From: Eudorina sp. 2006-703-Eu-15
Lineage: Eukaryota > Chlorophyta > Chlorophyceae > Chlamydomonadales > Volvocaceae
Assembly: GCA_003117195.1 (NCBI GenBank)
Contig: BDSI01000022.1
Location: forward strand, 439,053 to 503,052
DNA length: 64,000 nucleotides
Direction of reading: 5' to 3'
The notes beneath the pieces were generated by a model. The model saw nothing but the letters and a program-made list of their open reading frames with translations. It had not been told where the DNA came from and did not search any database. Shown one piece after another: positions 1 to 12,321 of this stretch. The first letter of the stretch is position 1, and every line of letters begins with the position of its first letter. The position numbers and the translations under genes are program-made.

Positions 1-445
1 GGGATGGGATGGGGGGGATGGGGATGGGGATGGGATGGGATGGGATGGGATGGGATGGGATGGGATGGGATGGGATGGGATGGGGATGGGGATGGGATGG
101 GATGGGGATGGGGATGGGGATGGGATGGGGATGGGGATGGGGATGGGGATGGGGATGGGGATGGGCATGGGGATGGGATGGGATTGGCGGATGAATGGCG
201 GATGGGGATGGGGATGGGGATGGGGATGGGGATGGGATGGGGATGGGGATGGGGATGGCATGGGGATGGGGATGGGGATGGGGATGGGGATGGGATGGGA
301 TGGGGATGATGGGGATGGGATGGGGATGGGATGGGATGGGGGATGGGGATGGATGGGATGGATGGGGATGGGGATGGGGATGGGATGGGATGGGGGATGG
401 GGGGATGGCGATGGGATGGGATGGGGATGGGATGGGATGGGGGAC
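1..445. repeat. G-rich degenerate minisatellite (GGGATG/GGGGATG)n
   Basis: The first 445 bases are an imperfect tandem array of GGGATG and GGGGATG units with a few GGCATGG and GGCGGATG variants. It reads open in several frames (Gly-Met/Trp/Asp repeats) only because of the repeat. It lies beyond the last visible exon of the minus-strand gene that follows, so it probably sits in that gene's intron or flank. The G runs could form G-quadruplexes on the plus strand. Confidence 0.95.
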
Positions 446-603
446 ATGAGCACGTGTCGGCAGCTCAGTATATGGGTGGTGGGTACTGGGGTTGCGGCAG
501 GGGTGCGGTGGCGGGTTGGCGAGGGAGGGGCGGCGGCGGCTTTACCCGCCGCTGTTTCGCGGCTTTATCACGGCTTTGATGTCCCGATCACACTGACTGA
601 ACC

Positions 604-746
604 TCCGCCCCTCCGCCCCTCCGCCCCTCCGCCCCTCCGCCCCTCCGCCCTCCGCCCCTCCGCCCTCCGCCCCTCCGCCCCTCCGCCCCTCCGCCCCTCC
701 GCCCCTCCGCCCCTCCGCCCCTCCGCCCCTCCGCCCCTCCGCCCTA
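604..746. repeat. (CCGCCCCT)n minisatellite in an intron
   Basis: Tandem 8-bp units with occasional 7-bp variants. On the minus strand it starts immediately after the splice donor AAAG|GTAGGG (exon end at 748), so I place it inside the first visible intron of the neighbouring minus-strand gene. Reading through it would give a meaningless Glu-Gly-Arg-Arg-Gly repeat, which supports the intron. Confidence 0.85.
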
Positions 747-747
747 C

Positions 748-3700
748 CTTTCGCGATCTCCGCAATGGGTCCCAGCTGTGCCAGAGCGCTCGGGGCCCGG
801 CCCGGCCTGGGCCTGAACCTGTTGGCCAGCAGCTTCAGCTCCATCGGCGCATCGGACGCGCCCTTCGGCTTCCCGCCAGCGCCCCTCCGACTGGCCCCAC
901 CACTACCACCACCCCGCTTCCGACTGCTTGCCTCCAAACCGTCCGCAGCCGCGCCCGTAGCCGTTGCCGCCGCGCAACCGTCACCTTGCAGCATGCCCGC
1001 CGCCGCTGCCGGCCCCTCCGGAAGCACCATCTCCGCACGATGGATGTCGGCCGCCGCGCCGTCGCCGCCGTCTTCACCGCCGTCGCCGCCACCGTCGCCG
1101 CCGTCGTCAACGCCGTCGCCGCCACCATCGCCGCCACCGTCGCCGCCGCCGCAACCCGCCCGGCGAGGAGATGCGGGTGCAATCTGATCGACGGCCGCGT
1201 ACAGGATCGCTGTACTGCAGCTCCGACCCCCTCCGCTACTGCCACCCGTCACCCATCCGTACGGCTTGGCGGCGGTGTCGACGGGCGCGTCGGCGTCGGC
1301 GTCGGCGTCGGCAACAACCGGTTTCGCCGGCGCCGGCGCCGGCAGCGACGCCGAGGCCGATCTGCGCGCACTGACCCGGCGGCGGCGGCGGGCGTCCGGG
1401 CCGGCACCGGGGCCGGCGGCGTCGCCGCCCCCCGTTTCCACGCCGCAGCCCAGCTGCCCCCCTGGCCCGGGTGCGGATCCTCCGTCGCCAGCACCGACGA
1501 GCTCACCCGACCAGCCCCAGGCCCGCGCGGAGACGAGGGTCGCTCCCATGGCCGGCGGTGACCCCTCCGCAGTACCTGGAGGCAACCACGGACCGGCAAC
1601 CGTTGTCGCGCCCGGGGGCGTCTCCGCACTCTCCGGCGCGGCGCGGGGCGGCCGCACCTCCGCCTCGGCAGCGGCGCGGAGGGGCCCCGCCTCAGCATCG
1701 GCCTCGGCTGCCGCCGCGGCGGCCACAGCCGCCAGCGCCGCCATGGCGCTGCCGGCCACCGCCGCCTCCGGGTGCTCCGACGGCGGCGGTCGCGGGGGCC
1801 GCCGACCGACGCGGCGGCTGCCGTCGCTGCCGGTGCTGGGGCAGGCCCCCTCAGTGTCAGCCTGTCGGTCGGCTGGCTGATAGTAGCCGGAAGGGGAGGG
1901 GGAGCCCCGCGGACCCGGGAGGGTCGGCGGCGGCCGACAATCGCCTAGGCCGGCGGCGGCGCTGGAACGCTTCCGTCCGCTTGCTCTACCAGCCAGCAGC
2001 GCCTCCGTCGCGACGGCCGCGGCCGGCTCCGCCGCCGCCGCCGCCGCCCCCTGCCCGCCCGGTTGGTAGCCCCGCAGCCGCGCGGCGGCGGCCGCGGCGG
2101 CTGTGAAGCCATTGTGCAAGGTCGCCGCGTTGTTGTACCCCTCATTTCCGTACGGTTGGCTGCTGTACGCCAAAGGGCCGCTGTCCAGCTCGCCTTGGAC
2201 GTCGGCGCTGCCGTAGAATTGCGGCACGGTGCGGCGGCTGCCGTACGCTACCGAGGTGCCGTAGTACCTCAAGTCGCTTAGCCGTGCCGGCACGCCGTCC
2301 GTACTGCCGTACACCGTATCTTCGTAGTGACCCGTGTGCCGCCCCTCGTCATTACTGAGCCGGCCGTCTCGGACTGTGTCGCCGCGGCCAGCCGGGCCCA
2401 GGGGCGCCGCCGCGGCCGCCGCCATTGCCCGCAGGAGGAGGCCGGCTGGCGGGCGGCCGCCCGTCACTGACCCCCACAGCGCCAGCGGCGGCCAGGAGGG
2501 TGCTCTCGGGGTTGCAAAGGCCTCCTCAGAACTGCCGCCGCCGCCGCCGCCGCCACCGTCCCAGGCCCCCGCCAGTCGGTAGGGGTTGCCGCTGCCACCG
2601 GCCGGCGAATGAGCGCTGCGCTGCTGGAGGCTGTGGTTCCCCTGGCTCCGGCCCCGGCCCTGCCCCCCGCCCTCTTGGCATTCCGGTTCGTCCCCCGCTG
2701 CTGCGGCCTCGGCTTGCGCCTCCGCCGCCCGCTGCGCCGCCATCGCCGCGTCTGACCCCGCCCGGCGGCAGATCGTAGTCCCGGTGCGCTGCTGCCCCGG
2801 GCCTAATGGCATTGCCTGCCTGCGGTGCAGAGCCGTGATCGCGGCCTCCGAAACCACTGCGGCGGCGGGGCCGGGTGCCCCACCGGAAACTGGCCAGTGG
2901 GCCGGCGCAGCGGCATTCGGGTAGTCACTGGCCTCCTCACCCGGCTCCTCCCCCAGACCACCGAAGGTAGCCAAGAGTGCTGAGGGATGCACATTTCCAT
3001 GCGGCCCCTGCCCCCCCGCCGCCAGCCGCAGCCGCCCCAGGGCCTCAGCGCCCCACTCCGGCAGCTGAACCGTCCGCAGGTCGAATTCGCCGGCATCTTC
3101 GGCGTCACCGCCGCCTCCACGGCCATCGTAATCCTCGGCGGCGCCTTTCTCGTCCGCCGCCGACGCCGCCTCCTGCACCTGTGCTGCCGTGAAGCCCCGG
3201 CGCGCAGCTGCAGAGCCCAGCACACCACCGCCACGCCCCTCGGCGGGTCCCAGCAGCCGCAACTCCGCCGCCGTGTACCTGGATGACTGCGGAGCCGTGC
3301 TGTACGCGTACCTCCCAGTCTCATGTTCGTACGGCATCGTGCTGTACGGAGGCTGATCTGGCGAGTCGTACTCAGCGAACCGGCGGCGCTGCGCTACCGT
3401 CACCGCCACCGCTGAGGGGCGTTGCTGGTGCTGATGTTGCTGCTGGTGCTGGTGCTGGTGCTGCTGCAACTGCATAACCAAACCCGACGCGTCCTGAAGG
3501 TGAATCGGAAGCAGGACTGGGGCGCCGCGGGTCTGGTTTGAAGGCAGGTATTGGCCAGCAGCCAACACCCGCAGAGCCTGCTGCTGCTGCTGCTGCTGCT
3601 GTGGCGGCGGCGGCGGCGATGGTTGTGGGAAGTGGGGCGGAAGGCGCTGCAGCCTGGTGGCCGGTTGGCCCCTCCCGCAGTCACCCCTGGAGCGCGGGAA

Positions 3701-3961
3701 CTGCCCCTGGAGCTCTTGCAAGGGCCAGGGCTGATGAGACCCGGGGGGCTGTGGCGGCAGCGGCCGGGTCGCCTGCTGCTGGTGCTGCTGCTGGTGCTGC
3801 TGCTGGTGCTGCTGCTGGTGCTGCCGCTGCTGGTGCTGCTGGTGCTGGTTCTGCTGGTTCTGCTGGTGCGGTGTGGTCAGCAGCTGCGGTGCCAGCATTG
3901 CTCCTCCTCCGGGGTCGTTGCGGGGCCCTTTAGGCAGGGGGCTGTTCATGGGGCTGTTCAT
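748..3961 (-). CDS. low-complexity Gln/Gly/Ala/Tyr-rich protein, 5' exon, partial
   Basis: Minus-strand exon of about 1,071 codons, partial because the gene continues off the left edge. I start it at the first in-frame ATG (3961; a second ATG lies four codons later). The frame is open up to 4312 but only from a GTG, so an upstream spliced exon is possible. In order it shows long Gln-rich tracts (CAG/CAA runs, 3420-3870), a Tyr-rich region with repeated Tyr-Gly-Ser/Thr and Tyr-Ser motifs (about 2130-2330 and 3290-3360), poly-Ala and poly-Gly runs, an Asp-Ala repeat near 1300, and a more ordinary end containing MELKLLANRF just before donor 748/747. No domain is recognised. The LLANRF stretch vaguely recalls the start of an Argonaute N domain, but that is too weak to name it. 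Such composition is common in RNA-binding or condensate-forming proteins (inference). Confidence 0.5.
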
Positions 3962-4312
3962 GGGGGCGAGGGTCGGAGGACGCTGCCCTCGCAGCCGGGG
4001 GAGGGAATCCTGAGCAGTAGGGGCTGAGGGGGGGGGTCCGTCCGCGGTCTCGCTGGGTCCGCCGTGGGAAGCGGTGAAGGGGCTGAACGCGCCGAGGGGT
4101 CGCTGACCGCCCGTGATGTACGTCGCGGCCTCCAGCCGCCGACGGAATGTGGGTGAGGGGCGAAGGTGGCGGCTGCGCGGTAGGGAAGACCCGGAGAGAG
4201 ATTCAAAAACGTGAGGTGGATCCTGTTTTTTGGACAAGATCCAGCCCACAGGATCCAGCACGGGACACGGAGCCAGCTCAACTAAACCACACCACAAGCT
4301 GACAATCGGCAC

Positions 4313-7300
4313 AACGACGCATAATATTATTTCATGTTATGGCTATATCCACACCGGCGCCTGGGCGCGGCAACCGTTCGTGAGCAGATGCGGCGCGGCG
4401 AAACAAGCAACGTGTAGTATTGGTTACAGGTGACGACGGCTATTGTGCGACAGGCACCCGTTAGGGCCGTTTCCAGCTGCATTTCGAGACCAAATCACGA
4501 GGTGCCTCATCCTAAGATCGGGAGGGATCGAGACGCCGGGATGTCCGGTGCGCCCTTGGCGCTACACAGCACGGGCGTCACAGGGGCTCTATCCGCCTCG
4601 GCCAGACGGCCGCCGGCATTACAGAGTGCGCAATGATATTTTGAGTCGTACGAAGATTTTTGTAATCTTCATGGGTGCGCGGTCGTTGCCATAACTCGCA
4701 AGCCCGAACAAGGCCGAACACAGCTGCATAGCGAGCTTGCACGCAACGTGGACGACCGGCGGCTGAAAGACACCAAAACCATGGTATAAACAATACGCAC
4801 CTTTATTTGCTTGCGAGAGTTGCCGCTTGGGTGAGGTTGCCGAATGGACGTATTGCACCGGCCGGGTGTGTCTGACAGTTCCAACAGGTCGGGCGTAAAT
4901 CCTATATCAGTGAAGGTATTATTTGTTGCAAATATTTATGCATAACACTTGGAAATCCTAAGTACGCATGTCTATATGCATGGCAATCCTCACCCCATCA
5001 ACGACGCGAGTTGATGTCGTGGAGTACAACTCTTCCGAACCCCCCCGCCTTGAGTTATAACTGCAAGCGTCAAGAGATTTTCATAACATTTATTCTCATT
5101 GACTCGTAGACGAGATTTAATTTGCAGGGCCGTACAGCGGTGTCTGATCACGTTAGCGCACCGCCGAAACGCTACCTCATTCCGGAAATAGCTTTGAGTG
5201 TATAATAAAATTATATATCACATTTTCCAAAAAAATGCACAAGATCTGCACAAACTTTGGTTTGTAAGTGCGATGCCGCCCACCATAAGCCCGCCACGTC
5301 CGCACCTGTCCGCACAATCTGCTCAACCCAGAGCGCGCACCGATGCATCATGCACGCCAGTAGAATAAATAGGTTTGAAATGATACATTTTATTAACATT
5401 GAAAATTGATGTTGTTTATCCCTTACCCTCCAGGCCGGTCCTTGCTGGGCGCGGCATTGGCATGACAAACTTACGTTTTCTGTGTACGTATTACGACCTG
5501 CTGACGTATGTTTTGCATATTTATGTTGCGCATTATCAGATACAATTATAGGTAGCCGAAATGCCAATTGCTTCTATTGTGAGGATATCAAATGCTGTCA
5601 GGATAAATTTATTGATTGTACTGGGCGGAGACCTCAGGTGTTGCGGTGCACAGATATAGGCACTGCACAAATTGCCTATTCCCCAAAGCTTGTCACAGCG
5701 GTCGCAGCATCACACAAACATCACGATAACGAAATCGAGATAGTTACTTTGAACGCAAAAAATCAAGGATTTGGGTTGAGGCTGCGCAAATGTAACCGGA
5801 TGCGTTTCGACAATGTTGCGTCTGTCGAATGCACAGCGAACAACTTGGGGCGGTTTGAGGCGTTGGGCCCACGCCCACGCCCACTGGGAAATTTGCTCCC
5901 AGATGCTTCACTTGACAGATACCGGCAGATACTGACTGCTGTTGGGACAGGGTGATTATGCCCCATGCACATGACACATGAACCGAGCGCAAGAATCTGG
6001 CCAGGTCTAGCTCCCACGTGCTCCCCGGCAACAGCTGCGGCGTAACGCATTAAAAGTTGTTTGTTGAACGCGAGAGGACCTGTTGAAGTATTTATCAAGT
6101 TTTATTAAAAGTATCAAACCTGTGCTGAAGATGATGGCCATCCGCCTTTCCGAGCGGTTCCGTGTGGCTGAATGCTGAATGCTGAATGCTGAATGCGGCC
6201 CTGGCACCGGTTTGCGGTACGCGGGGCAGCCCCCTTGCCCCATCATGCTACCGTACTACTGATTACGGCTGCGATGGGTCATCGAGCCAGCGCCATCCGT
6301 GTTTCACGACCTTTCTGTGGCGCCGTATAGATGTCGTGTCGTCGCCCTTCCTGGCCGCGGTGCCTCGGACTGAAAAAGGCAGGCGGCCGAATTCACGTCA
6401 TGGTTGCAGCTTCACAGTTGTGCTCTGGCTCCGATGGCCAAAACCAACGAACCCAACGAACCCGGGGGAAACAGACAGCTGGGCGGGAGAGCCTAGGAGT
6501 CGAAGCAACCCGAACCTGCGTTGTACGTGAAGGGAGAGACCTGACACGTTGTTCATGGCTTTCGGCGTATTCGAGGTCATCCGCGCAGTGGAAGCGCGTT
6601 GCCGCTTTCCTGAGAACTGTAATCGACATTGCCACATCGGGACATGATCGTAGTAATGGCGAGTCCGTCGGAGCCCACACATTGCCAGTAAGCGGGGTGA
6701 TTTCTGGGATCCACGGTTTCTATGCGTAACAAGGCCAGCTGCGCTTTGAGGCCCGCTCGAGATCGCTGATTGGGACGATTCCCGACGGCAGTAACGCAGC
6801 ATGGCGGTTTACATTTCTTCAATGCAAAAACGAAAATGTAAGCTCTTTAAGTCCGTGCGCATTTGCCAAACAGAAGCTCGTGCTGTTTCGCACATTCGTG
6901 TGGGCTGGGTGGGCGCCCGCTTGGACGGCCTCAGTCAGGGTCCTTCCAGACGGTCCAGAGGGCGACACGCACAAAATGCATGGGTTAAAATATAAGAACC
7001 TGAAAAAGGTCTCTGCGTCCAGCTGTTGGTGTTGCTCCAATACAGTTACAGGACACAGTAAAGTCGTTCGACAACCGCGACTATCCACGCCTCTATCGCT
7101 TTCGTTCTGGCGACGCTATACATCTTCTTATGGTTCTGGTATAATACATTCAAGCCTTTCTTTTTTCATGTACCAAGGGAAGATCTGCCCCGATTCTGGC
7201 CTGCTCTGAGCCTGGATGAATTGATCTTAATGATTATTGTGACTCCACGCATTTGATCGCAAAGATGTGGGGATCTGGACCACGATTTTGAATGGGTTAA

Positions 7301-9252
7301 ATTACATAGATAAGATAATGCATAACATCTTACTCCCACCCACCTCACGCTGCCCGTTACCCCTAAATCCGTAATGGATTAGGCGCTGGCAGCGGCTGGC
7401 TGGAAGAGTCAGGTTGCAACCACAACAACGGTATAATTGTGAGAGTGAGAACGCGCCCGCACAGTCCCCTCCAGAATAGTGCGTTGAGTGCGTGGCCCGC
7501 CTTACCTGTGCTCCTAGCTGCCCAGAGAGCTTTCCACGCCCGCCGTAACCCAGCAATGGGCCTAAGCAGGCTCTATCCCAAGCCCTGCCACACAGGCGCC
7601 ACGACCCCGCAACCATAGCTCTAGCCCTGTCCTTCCCTGCGGTTCCCTGTTTTCCGCTACGCAGCAAGTTGCGCTTCGCCTGGCTCCTCTCTCTTTGTTT
7701 TTGTTTTGACGAGGTCGGCCCCCTGAGTGCGCTTAGATCGGGAACCTGTGAGCCGCACACTCGCAGGCCCCGTCCCATGTATAACGTACATTGGACAACA
7801 TCCCACCAGCCGTCGCAGCTGATAGAGCTCAGGACAGCTGCCCGACCCGCCTTGCCGACCCGTGCCTTTCCGTGCCCGGGTAAGGCGAGACCGCGGGAGG
7901 ACTCTTCGCAGCCCAACCCAGCCCAGCCCAGCCCAACCGGTTTCCCAATTTTGCAACCTCAAGGATGCACACGCACCGAGCGCCGAAACAGGCACACGGC
8001 ACACGTGCCCGGCATGACCCCAGCCCAGCCCTGCCCTGCGCTGCCCTGCCCTGCGCAGTGGCGGGAAGCCCTCCTCACTTCCCTTGGTCCACGGGGTGGG
8101 TTCCCCCGCCGGCCGGCCAGCCCGCTGCCTCCAGAAACACGATGGGTCCGGACACCTCAGCAGCCCCTCATCCCTCTGCCACCCCAACCCTCCCTGACTG
8201 GATACACGGACATAAACCGAGTCGGCCGGGTTTCTCACTAAACACTGAGGCCAGATATACACACACATACACACATTGAGCGGGCGGGCGGGCGATCGGG
8301 CGGGCGGGCGGGTTGCACTTCTTAACACACACACACACACACACATTGTCACGCGCTCCTGCTCTGCCTGCTGAAATAACACATACACACACATGTGGGC
8401 GAGTCGCTCCTCTGAACACACATGTCCGTTCTGGGTGGGATTCTCATTAAACACACATCGGCTACTGCCGAGTTGGACCCCTCTTTCATCTCGGTGCTCC
8501 AGGGGTTTCCTTTCCTGTGTGCAAGTCGGCGCCAGGCACCGGCGCCCATCCCACGGAGCAGATGGACACCAACGAATGCGTTCCGGGGGGGGGGTCCCCC
8601 CCCTCCTTGTTGTGGGGACGGGGACCTCCCTGCCCCTCCGAGGACCCCCTCGCTCCCTGGAGCAGTACTGCGGACTGTGCCGTACTCCCCGAGTCGTCCT
8701 GTCCCGTGCAACTAGCTTGCGGTCGCCGATGTCCCGGGGGGGGGGCGCCGCGGGCCGGGCCTGTCATCCCATTCAGGTCCGTCGATTCACTTTGCAAGGC
8801 TGCGCGGGAGGAAGGTAGGGAGCGAGGGCACCTCCAGTACCGCCAGAACATCGCAACACCCTAGAGGAAACTTCAACGTCAACTTCAACTTCAGAGCTGT
8901 GCGAGGTTATGCGGCTGCTGGGGGTGCGGAGCCGACGAACGGCAGCGCGCCGCCAACACTCCCCACCCCCACTGCGCCGCGTGATAAGGGCCTGGGAGCG
9001 CAGGAAAGGCCCCGCTTCCCCCGGCCGGGGCAGCCGGCCCCGCCCTCCAGTTGACATCTGCCCAGCCAGTCTTGGCTTCTCCAGTCCTTCACGCCGCCCT
9101 GACCCCAGCTCCCTCCTCTCCAGCTCCCTCCTCTCCAGGTCAAACAAAGCTCACTAGGTCCCACACCCGCCCCCGCCCTCACACATCCTCTCCAGGTTGC
9201 GGCGCACTGGGCCCCCACTGGGCCCTCCTCATTGGCCCTCCTCGCTGGGCCC
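4313..9252. other. intergenic region, AT-richer then microsatellite-rich
   Basis: No gene could be supported. 4313-7350 is clearly more AT-rich than its surroundings; it has a four-fold GAATGCT-type repeat near 6170-6200 and only short ORFs without recognisable motifs. 7350-9252 is GC-rich with CCCAG/CCCTG-type simple repeats (7920-8060), a GCGG/AC microsatellite (8280-8345) and three copies of a short dispersed motif. The longest minus-strand ORFs here run through the repeats and look spurious. Confidence 0.6.
8280..8345. repeat. (GCGG)n and (AC)n microsatellite with dispersed motif
   Basis: GCGG runs interrupted by GATC are followed by GGGTTGCACTTCTTAAC and then an AC run. The same arrangement (GATCGGGCGGGCGGG then GGTTGCAWTTCTAARC) recurs near 41758-41796 and 46371-46411, so this is a member of a dispersed family and not only a local microsatellite. 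Confidence 0.85.
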
Positions 9253-10960
9253 TCACAGTGCGGATGTGAACTGGAACGCGTCCACCAGCTGGCCCTCCTT
9301 GACCAGCGCCGAGATCTCCTTGAAGCGCGGGTGCTTGGAGTCGCCCATCAGCTGGAACAGGGCCATCTCGCTGTTGCTGATGAAGGCGCCTGGGCGGCGG
9401 GCGGCGGGTGGGGGCGGGGGCGGCCAGGCGTGCCGGGAGGGGCGGGCCGTCCGTCGTGAGATGCTCGTTCAGGTCAATGCATGGCGTTTCCGTACTTGGG
9501 TCTTGATCTAGTTGGGTTGACTGCACGCATGACCCTGGGCACCCCTCTGATGCAGGAACCGGGCGGTGAGACAGAGGCTGCGGCCCTGGAGGCCAGCAGG
9601 CACGCGGCCGTCGGGAACCAGGAGGGCGCCGTTTCAGAGGCCCGCGGGGATACTGTCCTTCTGTCCAATGCGCGGTCCCGACCTCAGTCTGCCGTACTCC
9701 CGTACATGCAGCCGCGCACCAGCTCGCACCCAGCTCCCTATCCCCCCCATGCGGCCCAGCATGTGAACACGGCTGCTGCCACGGCAGAGTGCGCGCCGGT
9801 GCTTGGCCACGCTTTCCCTTCCCCCCCCCCCACATACGGTTATCAGTAATTTGGGCGGATTTCGGGTGTCATTTACTTCCGTCGCCTACATCGTCGGTTA
9901 CGCTGGATTTCGCTTCTCGCGGCTCAGTTTTCCTTTACACACACATACGTAACCTTCCGCCACCCGGCGCCTCCCCCCACCCCCCACCCCGGGCTGGGTG
10001 TGTCTGGGCTGTTTCTTTTCAACCCCTCCCCCCCCCCAATCTGCGCACTCGCCTGCCTGCGCCATCCTCTGCAGCCCCGCCGCCCGGTGGTGCGGTCGCG
10101 AGGAGGAGATGCCGTCCGCCAGCAGGTGCACCTCGTAGCCCCGCTCCAGGAGGTCCAGGGAGGTCTGGAAAACACACACGTGCGCCTCGATACCCACCAG
10201 CAACACCTGCGGGCGGGGGGGCGGGGAGGGCCGGGGGAGGGTGGTAGAAGCGGCGGGGCGGGCGGGCGGGGGGGGAGACGGGGCCAGACAGGGGTGGGGA
10301 AGATGAGGATCTGCGCCCAAGCCATTGAATGGGAAGAATGGGGGAGAGGGTGGAGGGTGAGGGGGACGCGGGCTCACAACACGGTATCTCTGGTCGGCGC
10401 CGTTCGGTGGGGCCATGCCACGCATAGGGCCCCCGCAGCACATCGCCCCAGGCCCTGCCCGCCCATACGCCCAGCCGCGACGGTTCGAGCCACACCATCG
10501 CAAGATACGGACCTACATCGTTTTTTAACCCAAACTGCTTTTCAGACATCGTGGTGGGGCTTGGGGGCCGTCAACGCGTCATGGGGGAGCACTGGCGCAG
10601 GCGGCTCCCCGGCGCGCGACACGGCCACGGAGGAGACGTGCGTGCCTGCTTGACGTCTGGCTTTGACTGCAGCCACTTGTCCACGTCCGGGGTGCACATG
10701 GAGAAGAGGGTCTTCGGGACCACGGGGCAGCCGGCTGGCAGCACTCCCGCCACCTCAGACACGGTGGCGCCCAGCGCCTTGGGGTACTGCTCCGTGACCA
10801 GCACCGGGATGTCCAGCACGTTTGCACCCTGGACCATGCGCCGCGTGGTATCAATCACGATGGGAAAGCCCGCGATGATGGGCCGGAATTTCTCCTGGAC
10901 ATCACACACGAAGAGCGCTGCTGTGCTGGGTCGCAGACGGCCGAGCGCACGGGCAGCCAT
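9253..10960 (-). CDS. isochorismatase-like cysteine hydrolase
   Basis: Complement of 9253..9389, 10053..10206 and 10646..10960; 201 residues with the ATG at 10960. Isochorismatase-superfamily hydrolases act on amide or enol-ether bonds using an Asp-Lys-Cys triad. Here the triad is Asp20 (VCDVQEKF), Lys61 (TEQYPKALG) and Cys116 (VGIEAHVCVFQTSLD). Length and motif order match eukaryotic ISOC1/ISOC2-type single-domain proteins, whose substrate is not known. The C-terminus (SEMALFQLMGDSKHPRFKEI) is typical of that group. Both introns need GC donors: only CAG|GCACGC and GCAG|GCGAGT keep both reading phase and family spacing; a GT donor (GAC|GTCAAG) for intron 1 would delete Val-Lys-Gln. It is divergent from the YbeY gene. 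No clear targeting peptide is seen. Confidence 0.9.
9865..9948 (+). repeat. dispersed 80-nt repeat, copy 1
   Basis: Starts GGTGTCATTTACTTCCG and ends near CTCAGTTTTCCTTTACACAC. It lies in the second intron of the isochorismatase gene. A close inverted copy is at 16698-16777 in a YbeY intron, a degenerate one is at 37143-37200, and fragments of the CTCGCGGCTCAG core are near 56741 and 48947. Confidence 0.8.
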
Positions 10961-11161
10961 GGCGGTTGGTGAGTCGCGGAGAACAGAAGAAAGGCAAACC
11001 TGAATCTTGGTAAAACGTTGGTAAAATGATAAAATTCAGCTTATGTTTGTCTCTGTGCCAACGCGGATGGTCACCGCTTAGCTCCGTAACCATCGGGTCT
11101 TATTTCATGTCAATCTTCCGGATCGCTACATTACGTCCCTAATTAGAATTCACAAATTGCC
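10961..11161. promoter_or_regulatory. shared divergent promoter region
   Basis: 201 bp separate the ATG of the minus-strand isochorismatase gene from the ATG of the plus-strand YbeY-HAD gene. The segment is more AT-rich than either gene and must hold both 5' UTRs and both core promoters. No convincing TATA box or named element was recognised; the assignment rests on position. Confidence 0.45.
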
Positions 11162-12290
11162 ATGTATATCCGTTGTGTGGACATGCGGTGCCTGGGTCCC
11201 TGTCGAATAGGGCTGCTAGCATCGTCAGGCGTCGCCGCGTCGTTGCTGCCCCTCCGCCCAGCATGCAGACCCTCAGCCTTGTCGACAAATGCTGCCTCGA
11301 CATCGCCAGGCGCGGCCGCGAGCAACGACAGTGATGCCGAACCTCGCGACTTGGACGGCGGCATCCGCTTCGTCTACGAGCCCCCCCGACGCTTCGTTCT
11401 GGACGCCCTGCGCAAACGGCGCCAGAGCCCTCCCACCTCCACCAAACCTCGCATTGATTTGCTGGTGGAGGGCAATCCGCTGGGCACTTCCCCGTAAGTG
11501 TCCTGCCCGGCCCTTCCCCCTTTCCCCCCACCCCCCCTTCTCCCCCCCGCCCTCGCGGCGCCCTCTGATGCCGCCGGCCCCCTGCGCACGTGCTCCACGC
11601 ACACCGCTCCTCGTATCCCCCCGTCTCCCCCCCCTGCTCTCCCGCTTCAGAGCAGTCCATGCAGTGGATGCAACCACCTACCCTCTCGTCACCTTATCCC
11701 TCCCAATCAGGAGCCCAGTGTGTGTTTGCCCACCAATTCGCTAAATCGCCTCTCCCCTAAAAAACTCCCCTCCCCCGGCCCCCCGCCCCTCCCCTCCTCC
11801 CCACCCCAACAACCCCGCCCCCCGCCTCTCCACCCCACCCCGCCCCCGGGCCCCCCTCCTCCCGCCCTCAGCACCCCGGTGGAACCGCTGGCGGACGGCC
11901 TCCGGACCGATGCGGCGGCGGCGCTGCAGGCGGTGCTGCGTCGCAAGGCCGCGGGGAGTCCCGGCTGGAAGATGCCCCGTGAGTACGGCAGGCCTTGCGC
12001 CCTCCCGACTGCGACTGACGCGGGAGTCGCCGACCAACCGACAAGGGGGGGGCCGGTTGCGGGTCGCAGGGTGTCATGACCGGGTGGCAGACCGCCAACG
12101 CGGCCGGGTGTGCAGCTCCCGAGGTCTGCCCAGAGGTCGTCCAAGGGGCGAGGGGCGCATGTCGCCTGGCGGGGCAAGGCCGGGCCGGCCGGGGAGGGCC
12201 GGGCCACCCAGACCAACATGCGCACCGCAAACGTACACTGTTTCTCCTGTTGTTGTGAGGGCACATGTACACAAAGAGAGAGAGAGAGTC

Positions 12291-12321
<31 letters not shown>

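Noticed and set aside
748..850. Argonaute N-domain start (LLANRF) at the end of the Gln-rich exon
   Set aside because: Only a few residues are similar and no PAZ or PIWI sequence lies in the window.
35..1561. 508-codon plus-strand ORF
   Set aside because: The first part is the G-rich minisatellite read in frame (Gly-Met-Gly-Trp), the rest is antisense to the better minus-strand coding exon.
3962..4312. Extension of the minus-strand Gln-rich ORF to a GTG at 4312
   Set aside because: GTG is not a normal nuclear start; the first ATG in frame is at 3961. An upstream spliced exon is possible but unproven.
7657..8454. 265-codon minus-strand ORF
   Set aside because: It runs through microsatellites and dispersed motifs, has no recognisable domain and starts in repeat sequence.
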